Positions 17,154-25,946 of a stretch of 64,000 nucleotides of DNA are shown in pieces. Numbering within the stretch: the first letter of the stretch is position 1; every line of letters begins with the position of its first letter. A program made the translations under genes and the position numbers. Source of the DNA: UBA7672 sp963718145 (lineage in GTDB: Bacteria > Pseudomonadota > Alphaproteobacteria > Caulobacterales > Hyphomonadaceae); assembly GCA_963718145.1 (NCBI GenBank), contig CAVQYJ010000012.1:372001-436000 (forward strand), given 5' to 3'. The notes beneath the pieces are model-generated. The model did not search any database. It saw only the letters and a program-made list of their open reading frames with translations, and was not told the origin of the DNA.

Positions 17154-17780
17154 TCAACGCCCCAGCGCGTACTCGCCGCCCTTGTCCAGCGCGCGCTTCC
17201 ACGCCGGCCGCGCGTGCATGCGGTCGAGCCATGCGTTGAAGCTGGGGTAGGCCTCCAGCTTCTTCTGCGCCCGCGCGACCTCGGCGACAAAGCTCATGGC
17301 GATGTCGGCGCCAGTCAGGCTGTTGCCGACGAAGAACTCCCGGCCCTTGAGATAGCCCTCGACATAGCCGTCATGGTTGGCGATCTCGCTTTCGATGCGC
17401 GGATGCAAGGGAGCGCCGGCCTCCTTGAGACGCCCGACATACATGTTGAGCATGTGCGGCAGCATCGCCGAGCCTTCGGAATAGTGTAGCCACTGCTGGT
17501 AGACGTCATAGTCTGCCGACTTGGGGTCGGGCTGCAACTTGCCGTTCCCATGATGACGGATGATGTAGTCGATGATCGCGCCGGTCTCGTGCACCGCGCG
17601 CCCATCATCCGTGATGACGGGCGACTTGCCGAGCGGGTGGATGGCCTTCAGCTCCGGCGGCGCCAGACGCGTCTGCTTGTCCCGCATGTGAATCTTGAGC
17701 TCATAGGGAACGCCCAGCTCCTCCAGCAGCCACAGCACGCGCTGCGAGCGCGATTCATTCAGGTGATGGACGATGAGCAT
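17154..17780 (-). CDS. glutathione S-transferase family protein
   Basis: A 208-aa GST-like protein: the N-terminal thioredoxin half begins MLIVHHLNESRSQRVLWLLE and has the glutathione-binding 'GKSPVITDDG' and 'ETGAIIDYI' segments (residues about 51–75). The helical C-terminal half has 'GNSLTGADIAMSF', the conserved capping motif. It is cytoplasmic. The class and substrate are uncertain; the N-terminal Ser in NESRSQR could be the catalytic residue. It is 12 nt downstream of the M28-like gene on the same strand and probably co-transcribed with it. Confidence 0.85.
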   Translation of the reverse strand: MLIVHHLNESRSQRVLWLLEELGVPYELKIHMRDKQTRLAPPELKAIHPLGKSPVITDDGRAVHETGAIIDYIIRHHGNGKLQPDPKSADYDVYQQWLHYSEGSAMLPHMLNMYVGRLKEAGAPLHPRIESEIANHDGYVEGYLKGREFFVGNSLTGADIAMSFVAEVARAQKKLEAYPSFNAWLDRMHARPAWKRALDKGGEYALGR

Positions 17781-17792
17781 GGTGTCGCCTCC

Positions 17793-19418
17793 TCAGGCTC
17801 GCCCCAGCTCGGCTTCGCTGATGGGCGCTTCGCCTTTCATCTGATCAGGTGTCAAGCGATCCATCAATGCCAGAAGCCGCGTGGTCATTTCGACCTGGTT
17901 GTGCATGACGTCAGGCGACAGCTTGTCGATGACGCCCTTGGGATCGCAGCGGAAGAAATAATGCGGCGAGCCCATCAGGCCGACGCCAGGAATGCCGCGC
18001 GTGCGCATGCCCCCACCTTCGCCCGGCGCCTGTCCGCTTTCGACCAGGCCGACGCGCGAGAATTTCGGATTGAGCCCTTGCGTCGTCGCCAGCAACATCT
18101 TGCGCGAGGCTTCCTGCGTCTGCGGCGTCGGGATCCAGTTCTCTGGCGCCGGCCGACCCGTGGCTTGCCACTTGCCGCCGACATCGGCCCACTCCATCGC
18201 GCCCATCTGCTCGAGCGCGATCTGCGCCACGGCGCGATCCACATACTGCGGCCACTTGGCTATGTTTCCGGACGTGCCGGCCGGACGGCCCGAACCGGTC
18301 ACCGCATCGCGGATCGCCCCGCCTGCGTAGTGGCCCGTCGGCAGCGAGAACACGACCGTCCGCTTCCGGTTCGGAACTTTCGACAGGTAGGTCGCGGCAG
18401 CAAGAAGTCCCAACGCGCCATTGTCGTTTACCTCGTTGGGCCCATCCGTGTGCGTAGTCATGTAGATGACTTGGTCTGTCTCGCCCTTGAGCACGGCCAG
18501 CAGCGAATCTGCCCGTGCATCCGGCGTCAGCCTGGCGTCGCACCGCATCGTCGCCATCGCTCTGCCGGAAACGGACTTCAGGTAGTCGCTGTCGGCCTTG
18601 CCGACCCACAGCCCGGGGATCGCGCGGTGCTGGTCCGAGAATGGCAGGTAGTTGTAGCGCGCCGCTTCATTCGAAACATCGGTGTAGCAAAGGATGATGC
18701 CCTTGCACTTGCCTTCCAGCGCCGCCATCGGCCCACGCCCGCCCTGGCTCGCCACGCGCGGGGCCGTCACCGGCGCGGGCAAAGGTGAGGGAAAGCTCGG
18801 CTCGTAATACTTGACCGTTCCGCGCACGCCGCCACCCGCCAGAGGCATGTCGACGACGACAATTGCGTCCTTCAGCTCCGCCGCGGAGTACTTCTGGAGA
18901 ATGTCCGGGCCCGACTGCTCGCCTGTGCCGCCGAACAGGATACGCCCCATCACCGCATCCTTGCCCCGCGTCGATCCGCCAAAGGGATAGTAGGCGACCA
19001 CCTCCAGCTTCCGCGAAGGCGGCCCGCGCATCGCCGAGCGATCGCCTGGCGGAGACGGCTGCACGTCCTCCGTCACGGTGATGGAGCAGTCCTTCACGAT
19101 GTCGCACTCCCAGCTCGTCAGCCGGAACTGGTCGCGCTCCACCGTGCAGCCAAGCTTCGTGAACTCCGCCGCCAGGAATTCCTCGAACGCGCGGCACTGC
19201 GGCGTGCCCGTCGCGCGGATAGGTCCGAAATTGTGCAACTGCCTCAGCCATCCATCGAGTGTGGCGCGGCTCGGCACGGCAGAAGCCACATGACCCGGTA
19301 TCGGCGATGTGGCGCCCGCACCCTCTGCCGCAGTCAAGCACGCCGACAATCCGCCTATCGCCCCGGCGCCGGTCGCCGCCACCGAGAGCTTCAACACATC
19401 GCGCCGCGACTGGGTCAT
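17793..19418 (-). CDS. Tat-exported M28-type peptidase-like protein
   Basis: The start at ATG 19418 follows a GGGAGAG ribosome site and yields 541 aa; the longer frame upstream is not protein-like. The N-terminus MTQSRRDVLKLSVAATGAGA is a twin-arginine signal, possibly a lipoprotein ('GGLSAC'). The core has 'THTDGPNEVNDNGALGLLAA', the metal-binding region of M28 aminopeptidases. Where classical M28 enzymes carry a Glu-Glu pair, this protein reads 'VFSLPTGHYAGG', so the canonical catalytic base is not evident. It may bind two metals in a modified way or be non-catalytic. It is followed by the GST gene. Confidence 0.72.
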   Translation of the reverse strand: MTQSRRDVLKLSVAATGAGAIGGLSACLTAAEGAGATSPIPGHVASAVPSRATLDGWLRQLHNFGPIRATGTPQCRAFEEFLAAEFTKLGCTVERDQFRLTSWECDIVKDCSITVTEDVQPSPPGDRSAMRGPPSRKLEVVAYYPFGGSTRGKDAVMGRILFGGTGEQSGPDILQKYSAAELKDAIVVVDMPLAGGGVRGTVKYYEPSFPSPLPAPVTAPRVASQGGRGPMAALEGKCKGIILCYTDVSNEAARYNYLPFSDQHRAIPGLWVGKADSDYLKSVSGRAMATMRCDARLTPDARADSLLAVLKGETDQVIYMTTHTDGPNEVNDNGALGLLAAATYLSKVPNRKRTVVFSLPTGHYAGGAIRDAVTGSGRPAGTSGNIAKWPQYVDRAVAQIALEQMGAMEWADVGGKWQATGRPAPENWIPTPQTQEASRKMLLATTQGLNPKFSRVGLVESGQAPGEGGGMRTRGIPGVGLMGSPHYFFRCDPKGVIDKLSPDVMHNQVEMTTRLLALMDRLTPDQMKGEAPISEAELGRA

Positions 19419-19600
19419 GCGTCTCTCCCTGGGTTGGGTTCTGGCGACCCTCAATGTTGACGGTTTGTTGCGCGCAAGGCGGCGCGCGGCAAGCCCCGGT
19501 GCAGGCGCGTTCGCGCGAACCGGCTCTGCCAGTCCTTTCCGATGATTTGTGGCGGGCATTCCTTGGCGCCGGACTTGACGCCCGCGGAGTCCACGCCCTA

Positions 19601-19618
19601 TGTGAGCGAACGCTCACA
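19601..19618. promoter_or_regulatory. 18-bp palindromic operator before the aldo/keto reductase
   Basis: TGTGAGCGAACGCTCACA is an 8-bp inverted repeat around AA, 31 nt upstream of the ATG at 19650. A copy matching 16 of 18 bases lies 35 nt upstream of the second aldo/keto reductase (44685–44702). Size and symmetry suit a TetR-family repressor site; the regulator is not identified. Confidence 0.6.
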
Positions 19619-19649
19619 AATGTCTTTCCAGCTATCACAGGAGCTTCCC

Positions 19650-20639
19650 ATGATCCGTCGCGCAATCGGCCGGGGCGGCCGCTCCGTCAACGCCATCGGC
19701 CTGGGCTGCATGGGCATGGCGGCCTTCTACGGCCAGCCGCTGGAAGAAGCGGACGCGGTGGCGCTGCTCCAGGCCGCCGTCGATCTCGGGGTCGATCATT
19801 TCGACACTGCGGAGATGTACGGTCTGGGCGCCAACGAGCGCCAGCTCGGCGCGGCGTTTCACGACCGGCGCGACAAGGTCTTCATCGCCACCAAGTTCGG
19901 CCCCCGGATCGACATGGTGACTCAGAAGCGCCTCGGGGTGGACGGCTCCGCAGCGAACGCCAAGCGTGCGCTCGAAGACTCCCTGCGCTTCCTTCGCACC
20001 GACCACGTCGATCTCTGGTATCTGCACCGCCGCGATTTCAGCCGGCCGATCGAAGAGACGGTCGGCGCGATGGCGGAGTTCGTGAAGCAGGGCAAGGTGA
20101 AGGCGATCGGCCTCTCCGAAGTCACGGCCGAAACTTTGCGCGCCGCGGCCAGGATCCATCCGATCGCAGCCGTGCAATCGGAATTCTCGATCTTCACGCG
20201 AGTCGTGGAGGATGAAGGCGTCCTCGCTGCTACGAAGGAAACCGGCACGACGCTGGTCGCCTATTCTCCGCTCGGCCGCGGCATGCTCGCCGGCTGGTCG
20301 AAGGACTGGAAGCCCAATGGTCTGGACTTCCGCGCCGCAATGGCGCCGCGCTTCAAGGGGGAGGCCCTGGAGAACAACCTCGCCCTCGTCGACGAGATCG
20401 CGCGCATCGCCAGCGAAGCCAACGCCACAGCAAACCAGGTCGCCCTCGCCTGGGTGCTGCAGCGCTCGGACAACATCGTCGCCATCCCGGGCACGACCAA
20501 ACTCGCCAACCTCAAATCCAACCTCGCCTCGGCCGACGTGAAACTTTCGCCCGCCGCCGTCGCCAAACTCGACGCCCTCGCATCCAAGGTGAAAGGCGAG
20601 AGGTATGACGAAGCGGGGATGAAATCTGTCGGGGGCTGA
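19650..20639 (+). CDS. aldo/keto reductase
   Basis: The start at ATG 19650 is chosen because AGGAG sits 7 nt before it; an in-frame ATG at 19620 lacks such a site. The 329-aa TIM-barrel enzyme has the full AKR tetrad: D52 and Y57 (DTAEMYG), K82 (ATKFG) and H126 (YLHRRDF). 'GTTKLANLKSN' near the C-terminus binds NADPH. It reduces aldehydes or ketones; the closest feel is the AKR12/13-like group (YajO/'GLGCMGM' type). The operator at 19601–19618 suggests induction by a ligand-responsive repressor, perhaps a reactive carbonyl. Confidence 0.9.
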   Translation: MIRRAIGRGGRSVNAIGLGCMGMAAFYGQPLEEADAVALLQAAVDLGVDHFDTAEMYGLGANERQLGAAFHDRRDKVFIATKFGPRIDMVTQKRLGVDGSAANAKRALEDSLRFLRTDHVDLWYLHRRDFSRPIEETVGAMAEFVKQGKVKAIGLSEVTAETLRAAARIHPIAAVQSEFSIFTRVVEDEGVLAATKETGTTLVAYSPLGRGMLAGWSKDWKPNGLDFRAAMAPRFKGEALENNLALVDEIARIASEANATANQVALAWVLQRSDNIVAIPGTTKLANLKSNLASADVKLSPAAVAKLDALASKVKGERYDEAGMKSVGG

Positions 20640-20729
20640 CCTGCCCGGTTCTCATCGCCGGCCTTGACTTCATATTGATAATCGATAAGTCTTCCCTGGG
20701 CGACCGCAAGAGTCGCCGGGGACACTCCC

Positions 20730-21260
20730 ATGACGGCCGAAACCATCGGCGCGCCTCCCACGCGCGCGCCCTCACGCTTCAAGCCCTTCCAGGCGATCAC
20801 CTTCACGGGCCTGGCAATCGTCTTCCTGCTGACCGCAGCGGCCCTCGCAAATGGCGCGCTCGGGCGGACGGATTTCCCGGAAAAGTTCGGCGACGCCGCC
20901 ACGCTGACGCACTTCGTGCTGATCTTCGCCGCCATCCCGCTCGCCATGGCGCAGATCGCGCTTCCGAAAGGCACGCCGCGCCACCGCATGACGGGTTATG
21001 CCTGGTGCGGGTTGATGGTGGCGGCTGCGATCATCTCGTTCGCGATGCACGAAATCACCGGCGGCTTCAGCCTGCCGCACGCCTTCTCGATCATAACTCT
21101 GATCATGGTTCCGCTGATCGTCTACTTCGCGCACATGGGCCGCCGCCGCTGGCATCGCGGCCTCGTCTTGTCTCTGAATCTCATAGTCATCTTCGCCGGC
21201 TCGCTCACCTTCATTCCCGGCAGGGCCATCGGCGCGATGTTCTGGGCGATCTGGACCTAA
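20730..21260 (+). CDS. DUF2306-like integral membrane protein
   Basis: A 176-aa protein with four predicted membrane helices (about 24–42, 60–80, 92–110, 118–138, plus a fifth short hydrophobic stretch near 150–165). Characteristic residues are 'HRMTGYAWCGLMVAAA', 'SLPHAFSII', and 'IPGRAIGAMFW' at the end, as in DUF2306/YozB-like proteins. Function unknown. A GGCGAC…GTCGCC hairpin (20699–20717) occupies the leader just upstream of the start. Confidence 0.72.
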   Translation: MTAETIGAPPTRAPSRFKPFQAITFTGLAIVFLLTAAALANGALGRTDFPEKFGDAATLTHFVLIFAAIPLAMAQIALPKGTPRHRMTGYAWCGLMVAAAIISFAMHEITGGFSLPHAFSIITLIMVPLIVYFAHMGRRRWHRGLVLSLNLIVIFAGSLTFIPGRAIGAMFWAIWT

Positions 21261-21420
21261 CCCAGCCCGCTACCGCAACCCAACGAGGCGCACCGCACTG
21301 CTGATATTGCGGCGCAGCACACCTTTCGAAGGCCCGGCTTGCTTTTCGGATTGTTTCCAGCTTGCCCAAAGGCATAGTCGCCCCATCGCGCCCGGCAGAG
21401 GCGCAAGGGCGAGGAAGCAC

Positions 21421-22872
21421 ATGGCCAACACCGCAATGGACGCCACGGCCGCACCCGGCGTGGCGATGCCAGAACCGGTGACGGCTCGCTATCGAAGCTA
21501 CGCCCTCGCCCTTCTTGTCGCGATCTACACTGTCAACTTCCTCGACCGGCAGATCGTCACGATCCTGATCCCGGACATCAAGCGCGACCTCAACCTCTCC
21601 GATACAGAGGTCGGCGCCATGGCCGGCCTGTGGTTCGCCCTGCTCTACACCATCCTCGGCATCCCGATCGCGCGCCTCGCCGACAAGGGCGATCGCCCGC
21701 TGATCATGACCGTGTCCCTCGCCGTGTGGAGCAGCTTCACCCTGCTCGGCGGCATAGCCGTCAACTTCTTGATGCTGGCGATCAGCCGCTGCGGCGTCGG
21801 CATCGGCGAGGCGGGCTGCACGCCGACCGCGCACTCGCTGATCGCCGAATACTTCCCGAAAAAATCCCGTGCTCGCGCCATGTCGATCTATGCGATGGGC
21901 ATCTCGATCGGCACGCTGCTCGGCATGGGGATGGGTGGGGTCATCGCCGCCAACTGGGGATGGCGCACGGCCTTCTTTATCGCCGGCGCACCCGGCCTGC
22001 TCCTCGCCGTCGCCACGATCTTCACGCTCGTCGAGCCGCGCCGCGCACTCAAGGGCGAAGCGCTGAAGGCCGCCACTGCTGCGTCGCCCTACCTGCCGAT
22101 CGGTCAGGTGATGAAGGTCCTGCTCAACAAGCCTACTTTCTGGCTGCTCGCCCTCGCCGGCGCCTTTGCCGCGTCGGTCTCCTATTCGCATTCCTTCTTC
22201 CTGGCCGGCTACTTCCAGTACACGCAGCACGACGGCCTCGTCGCCGCAGCGCAGAGATGGGGCATCGGCGGCAACGCGCCTGATACGTCCTACCTTGGCC
22301 TCGGCATGGGCTTTGCCGCCGGCATCGGCGGGGTCATCGGATCGTGGATGGGCGGCTGGTGGTGCGACAAGTTCGGAACGAAGGACGCACGGCAGTTCGT
22401 GACATTGCCGCTGCTGTTCCCGTTCATCGGCCTGCCGGTCTTCTGGTACATCGCCTCGATGAGCGACATGTGGCTCGCGATGATCCTGATGATCATCCCG
22501 AACATCGGCGTCGCAATCTGGTACGGCCCCATCTATGGCGGCGTGCCTGGCCTTGTCCCGCCGGCGATGCGCGCGACCGCGTCGGCCATCCTGCTGTTCG
22601 TGATCAACATCATCGGGCTCGGCGCAGGACCCACCCTGTTCGGCATGGCCAGCGATGCGTTCGCCAACTGGCATCTCGCCCAGACCGGCGCAGGCCTTGA
22701 CGTCGCAACCTGCAAGACCATTGCCCGCGACGCCCCGCAATTCGCCACCTGCTTCAGCAACACCGTCGATGGCCTCCGCAACGCCGTCTACTGGTCCACC
22801 GCCGTGCACGCGCTCAGCTTCGCCTGCTTCGCGCTGAGCATCCTGTTCATCCGGAAGGACATGGAGAGCTAG
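21421..22872 (+). CDS. MFS transporter
   Basis: The 483-aa protein starts at ATG 21421 after a GAGGAAG ribosome site. About twelve membrane helices are visible. The first loop motif is 'FLDRQIVTILIPDIKRDLNL' near residues 40–59, followed by 'GIPIARLADKGDR' (the MFS motif A, about 80–92) and 'WGWRTAFFIAGAPGLLLA'. This pattern fits the spinster-like/AAHS-related MFS group seen in alphaproteobacteria, whose substrates are often aromatic or organic anions, but the actual cargo is unknown. It is followed by an extradiol dioxygenase gene 42 nt downstream on the same strand, so a shared aromatic substrate is possible. Confidence 0.87.
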   Translation: MANTAMDATAAPGVAMPEPVTARYRSYALALLVAIYTVNFLDRQIVTILIPDIKRDLNLSDTEVGAMAGLWFALLYTILGIPIARLADKGDRPLIMTVSLAVWSSFTLLGGIAVNFLMLAISRCGVGIGEAGCTPTAHSLIAEYFPKKSRARAMSIYAMGISIGTLLGMGMGGVIAANWGWRTAFFIAGAPGLLLAVATIFTLVEPRRALKGEALKAATAASPYLPIGQVMKVLLNKPTFWLLALAGAFAASVSYSHSFFLAGYFQYTQHDGLVAAAQRWGIGGNAPDTSYLGLGMGFAAGIGGVIGSWMGGWWCDKFGTKDARQFVTLPLLFPFIGLPVFWYIASMSDMWLAMILMIIPNIGVAIWYGPIYGGVPGLVPPAMRATASAILLFVINIIGLGAGPTLFGMASDAFANWHLAQTGAGLDVATCKTIARDAPQFATCFSNTVDGLRNAVYWSTAVHALSFACFALSILFIRKDMES

Positions 22873-22914
22873 CGGGGCCTTGATCCTGGAGGGCGACGCA
22901 GCCACCTTCCGGCC

Positions 22915-23703
22915 ATGCTCCCGTCCATCTTTGTCTCCCACGGCTCCCCCATGCTCGCGATCGAGGACGCGCCCGCGCGCCGTTTCCTCGCCGACCTGCC
23001 GAACCTTCTCCCGGAAAAGCCCAAGGCCATCCTGATGGTCTCGGCGCACTGGGAGCGCCTGCGCCCCACGGTGAACGCCCCGCCTGCCCACGAAACGATC
23101 CATGATTTCGGGGGCTTCCCGCGCGAACTCTACCAGATCAGCTATCCCGCTCCGCCCTCGGAAACCCTCGCCCGCCGCGTCGCCGGGCTCCTTGCCGCCG
23201 GCGGACTTCCCACCGACATCGACACCCGCCGCGGCCTCGACCACGGCGCCTGGGTTCCGCTGCGCGTTTCGTGGCCGCAGGCGGACATTCCCGTGGTCCA
23301 ACTCTCCGTTCAGACCCGCCTCGGCCCAGACCACCACTACAGGCTCGGCCAGCTCATCGCCCCGCTGCGCGCAGAGGGCGTGCTGATCATCGGGTCGGGC
23401 AGTTTCACCCACGACCTCTCGAGCTTCTTCACCTCCCGGGGCGACATCAATGCGCCGGAACAGGACTGGGTCCACGTCTTCGCCGAATGGATGTCGTCCG
23501 CCCTAACGGAAGGCCGCACTGAGGACCTGCTGCACTACCGCTCCCGCGCCCCCGAAGCCGCCCACAACCACCCAACCGAGGAGCATCTCCTGCCCCTCTA
23601 CGTCGCGCTCGGCGCCGGAGACGGTACGGTAAACCACCTCCATTCCAGCACGACCTACGGCATTCTCCGCATGGACGCCTTCGCGTTTGGCAAGGCTGCC
23701 TAA
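22915..23703 (+). CDS. class III extradiol ring-cleavage dioxygenase (YgiD/DODA type)
   Basis: The 262-aa protein matches the LigB/DODA fold: N-terminal 'FVSHGSPML' with metal ligand H9, 'SAHWE' with H45, 'LDHGAWVPLR' near 102, 'IGSGSFTHDL' near 157–166 with another catalytic His, and 'HSSTTYGIL' at the end. Family members cleave catechol-type rings such as 4,5-DOPA using Fe2+ or Zn2+. The natural substrate here is unknown. It starts 42 nt after the MFS stop, so it probably belongs to that transcription unit. Confidence 0.86.
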   Translation: MLPSIFVSHGSPMLAIEDAPARRFLADLPNLLPEKPKAILMVSAHWERLRPTVNAPPAHETIHDFGGFPRELYQISYPAPPSETLARRVAGLLAAGGLPTDIDTRRGLDHGAWVPLRVSWPQADIPVVQLSVQTRLGPDHHYRLGQLIAPLRAEGVLIIGSGSFTHDLSSFFTSRGDINAPEQDWVHVFAEWMSSALTEGRTEDLLHYRSRAPEAAHNHPTEEHLLPLYVALGAGDGTVNHLHSSTTYGILRMDAFAFGKAA

Positions 23704-23836
23704 CTTTCAAATTTTCGGGAAGACGCACCCTCCCTGCGCGGCATGTCTGTTGCTCCGCAAGAGGTTACGCTAGAACCTGTCCCTCTGGGGCTGGCCAACC
23801 CAGGCTTTGGTAACCATGACTTTCCTTGACCGTCCG

Positions 23837-24643
23837 ATGACCCGCCGTTTCGCCGCCGCGATCACTCTCGCCGGCGCGCTCTTCTCCGCTTCGTGCGAAA
23901 GCCTGGGCTCGTCCCCAGCCCCCGCGCCGGAGATCGGCCTCTACGAGCTTCGCATCTACACCACCAATCCCGGCAAGATGGATGCGCTGGACGCACGGTT
24001 CCGCGACCACACGATACGCCTCTTCCGCCGCCACGGCATGACGCCGGTCGGCTTCTTCCACGTCGTCCAGACGCCCGGCCAGCCGCGCGACAATCGCCTG
24101 TTCTACCTGATGGGCTATCCGAGCCGCGCCTCGCGCGACACGCAGTGGATGGCCTTCGCCAACGATCCGGAATGGAAGAAGGTCTACGCGGACTCGGAAG
24201 CCGGCGGCGGTCTGCTGTCCAAGGCGCCGGAGAACATCTTCCTGACCACCGCCGACTATTCGCCGAAACTCGACATGCGCGGAACGGAAACCGGCATGCC
24301 TCGCCTGTTCGAGCTGCGCACCTACACGACAAACCCCGGCAAGCTGGAAGATCTTCACACGCGCTTTCGCGATCACACGCTGCGCATCTTCGCCAAGCAC
24401 GGCATGACCAACATGCTCTACTGGCGGCCCACGGGCGGGCAGCCTTCGATGGTCAACAAGATGGTCTACCTGCTCGCCTTCCCCGACATCGAGGCGCGCA
24501 CAAGATCCTTCCAGCAATTTTCCGCCGACCCGGAATGGCAGAAGGTCTCGGCCGACAGCCAGAGAAACGGGCAATTGCTGGCGTCCCCCAACGGCGTCGT
24601 GGCGGTCCAGCTGACGCCGACGGATTATTCGCCGCTGAAATAG
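23837..24643 (+). CDS. NIPSNAP-domain lipoprotein with two tandem domains
   Basis: The chosen start, ATG 23837, gives a compact lipoprotein signal (MTRRFAAAITLAGALFSASC, Cys20); upstream ATGs at 23816 and 23807 are alternatives. Two homologous NIPSNAP domains follow: 'LYELRIYTTNPGKMDALDAR' (after about residue 37) and 'LFELRTYTTNPGKLEDLHTR' (after about 157), each continuing into an 'FRDHT…HGM' motif. NIPSNAP domains are ferredoxin-like/ABM-type folds with unclear biochemical roles. Attachment to an envelope lipid anchor is inferred. Total about 268 aa. Single gene. Confidence 0.8.
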   Translation: MTRRFAAAITLAGALFSASCESLGSSPAPAPEIGLYELRIYTTNPGKMDALDARFRDHTIRLFRRHGMTPVGFFHVVQTPGQPRDNRLFYLMGYPSRASRDTQWMAFANDPEWKKVYADSEAGGGLLSKAPENIFLTTADYSPKLDMRGTETGMPRLFELRTYTTNPGKLEDLHTRFRDHTLRIFAKHGMTNMLYWRPTGGQPSMVNKMVYLLAFPDIEARTRSFQQFSADPEWQKVSADSQRNGQLLASPNGVVAVQLTPTDYSPLK

Positions 24644-24773
24644 GGGCTTAGCGCCGTAAATGGGGAATCGGGAATGGCCTTCCCGCTCCAGCTTGGGCAC
24701 GTATCCCACACGCTTGCCCAACAGGCCTAACAATCCCTGTTCCGTGCTCCCAAATCCCCCAGGACTTGCTTTT

Positions 24774-24787
24774 GTTGCAATTGCAAC
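24774..24787. promoter_or_regulatory. 14-bp palindrome upstream of the pirin gene
   Basis: GTTGCAATTGCAAC is a perfect palindrome 39 nt before the pirin ATG (24827), in an otherwise AT-richer stretch. It is a likely repressor operator (MarR/TetR/HxlR type); the regulator is not in the neighbourhood. Confidence 0.5.
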
Positions 24788-24826
24788 TATCTACCCCGCC
24801 AACAGCAGTTCCAACCGGAGCTCACA

Positions 24827-25540
24827 ATGATCGAAGTGCGGCCTTTTTCGTCGCTTGGCGGCGCCAACCATGGCTGGCTTGACGCCCGCCATCACTTTTC
24901 GTTCGCGGAATACCATGACCCCAGGCGCATGAACTGGGGCAAGCTGCGCGTCTGGAACGACGATCTCATCGCGCCCAAGTCCGGCTTCCCGCCGCACCCG
25001 CACCGCGACATGGAGATCATCACCTATGTCCGCACCGGCGCGATCACCCACCAGGATTCGATGGGCAACAAGGGCCGCACGGCCGCAGGCGACGTCCAGG
25101 TGATGTCCGCCGGCACGGGCGTGCGCCACGCCGAATACAATCTCGAGGACGAAGCCACGACGCTCTTCCAGATCTGGATCGAACCCGATCGCGGCGGCGG
25201 CCAGCCAGGCTGGGGCGCGAAGCAGTTCCCGAAATCCGACCGCTCGGGCGCGTGGTCCATCCTTGCTTCGGGCAAGGGCGATGAAGGCGCGCTCGATATC
25301 CGCGCCGACGCGCGTGTGGCCGGCGTCACGCTCGAAGCCGGACAGGAGGTCACCTGGGAAACCGAACCCGGCCGCCACGTCTATGCCGTGCCGGCGACCG
25401 GCGCGATCGAGGTCCGCACGGCGGAAGACGGAAGCCAGCGCGTCAACGCGCGCGACGGCGCCGCGATCTCGGGCAAGTCGACAATCGTCTTCAAGGCGCT
25501 CGAAGGCCCCGCCGAAATCGTGCTTACGGATACGTTGTAA
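24827..25540 (+). CDS. pirin family protein (YhhW-like bicupin)
   Basis: A 237-aa bicupin. The metal ligands fall exactly at the positions known for E. coli YhhW: H57 and H59 (HPHRDMEI), H101 and E103 (GVRHAEYN). YhhW-type pirins bind Fe or another divalent metal and show quercetin 2,3-dioxygenase activity in vitro; the in vivo substrate is uncertain. The C-terminal half is a second, metal-free cupin. It is preceded by the palindrome at 24774–24787, so it is likely induced by a ligand or by oxidative or aromatic stress. Confidence 0.9.
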   Translation: MIEVRPFSSLGGANHGWLDARHHFSFAEYHDPRRMNWGKLRVWNDDLIAPKSGFPPHPHRDMEIITYVRTGAITHQDSMGNKGRTAAGDVQVMSAGTGVRHAEYNLEDEATTLFQIWIEPDRGGGQPGWGAKQFPKSDRSGAWSILASGKGDEGALDIRADARVAGVTLEAGQEVTWETEPGRHVYAVPATGAIEVRTAEDGSQRVNARDGAAISGKSTIVFKALEGPAEIVLTDTL

Positions 25541-25603
25541 AGCCGTAACTGTCGCCTGGCAGGCGAGTGGTCTAGGCTCCCCGGATCAACCGGGGAGTCG
25601 GCC

Positions 25604-25822
25604 ATGTCCAGATCCAGAGCTATCCTAGCGGCCATTGCGGCCATGCCCTTGCTTTCCGGCTGCATTGTCACCACCGCCGCTGGGGCAGCCATCGGCGCGA
25701 CCGGCGCGGTGGTCGGCGGCGCAGTCGACCTCGTCACAACCTCGAAGGAGGAGCAGATGGCGAAGGACAACAAGCGCCTGAAGAAGGAAAACGAGGAACT
25801 AAGGAAGCAGAACAAGGGCTGA
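25604..25822 (+). CDS. small lipoprotein
   Basis: The 72-aa protein has a lipobox at 'LLSGC' (Cys20), a Gly/Ala/Val-rich segment ('GATGAVVGGAVDLV') that resembles a short membrane or glycine-zipper region, and a highly charged Lys/Glu C-terminal helix of about 25 residues, probably coiled-coil. Similar small lipoproteins are common in alphaproteobacteria with no known role. It is probably inner-face outer membrane or periplasmic. It sits between pirin and a secreted protein and is likely its own unit. Confidence 0.7.
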   Translation: MSRSRAILAAIAAMPLLSGCIVTTAAGAAIGATGAVVGGAVDLVTTSKEEQMAKDNKRLKKENEELRKQNKG

Positions 25823-25946
25823 GGAAACGCGCGGCCAGTCCTTTCAACCGCCTCGCATTCATCCCACCTTCAGGTTAGGCTAGGTTAGCTGCGGCGCAGG
25901 CAGCCGACACATTCCGGCGCCGCACAGGAATTCAGGAGGAGCCGCC

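Noticed and set aside
19601..19618. attachment site or transposon end
   Set aside because: The palindrome is near a promoter and repeated only before another reductase, with no integrase or transposase around; operator is the better reading.
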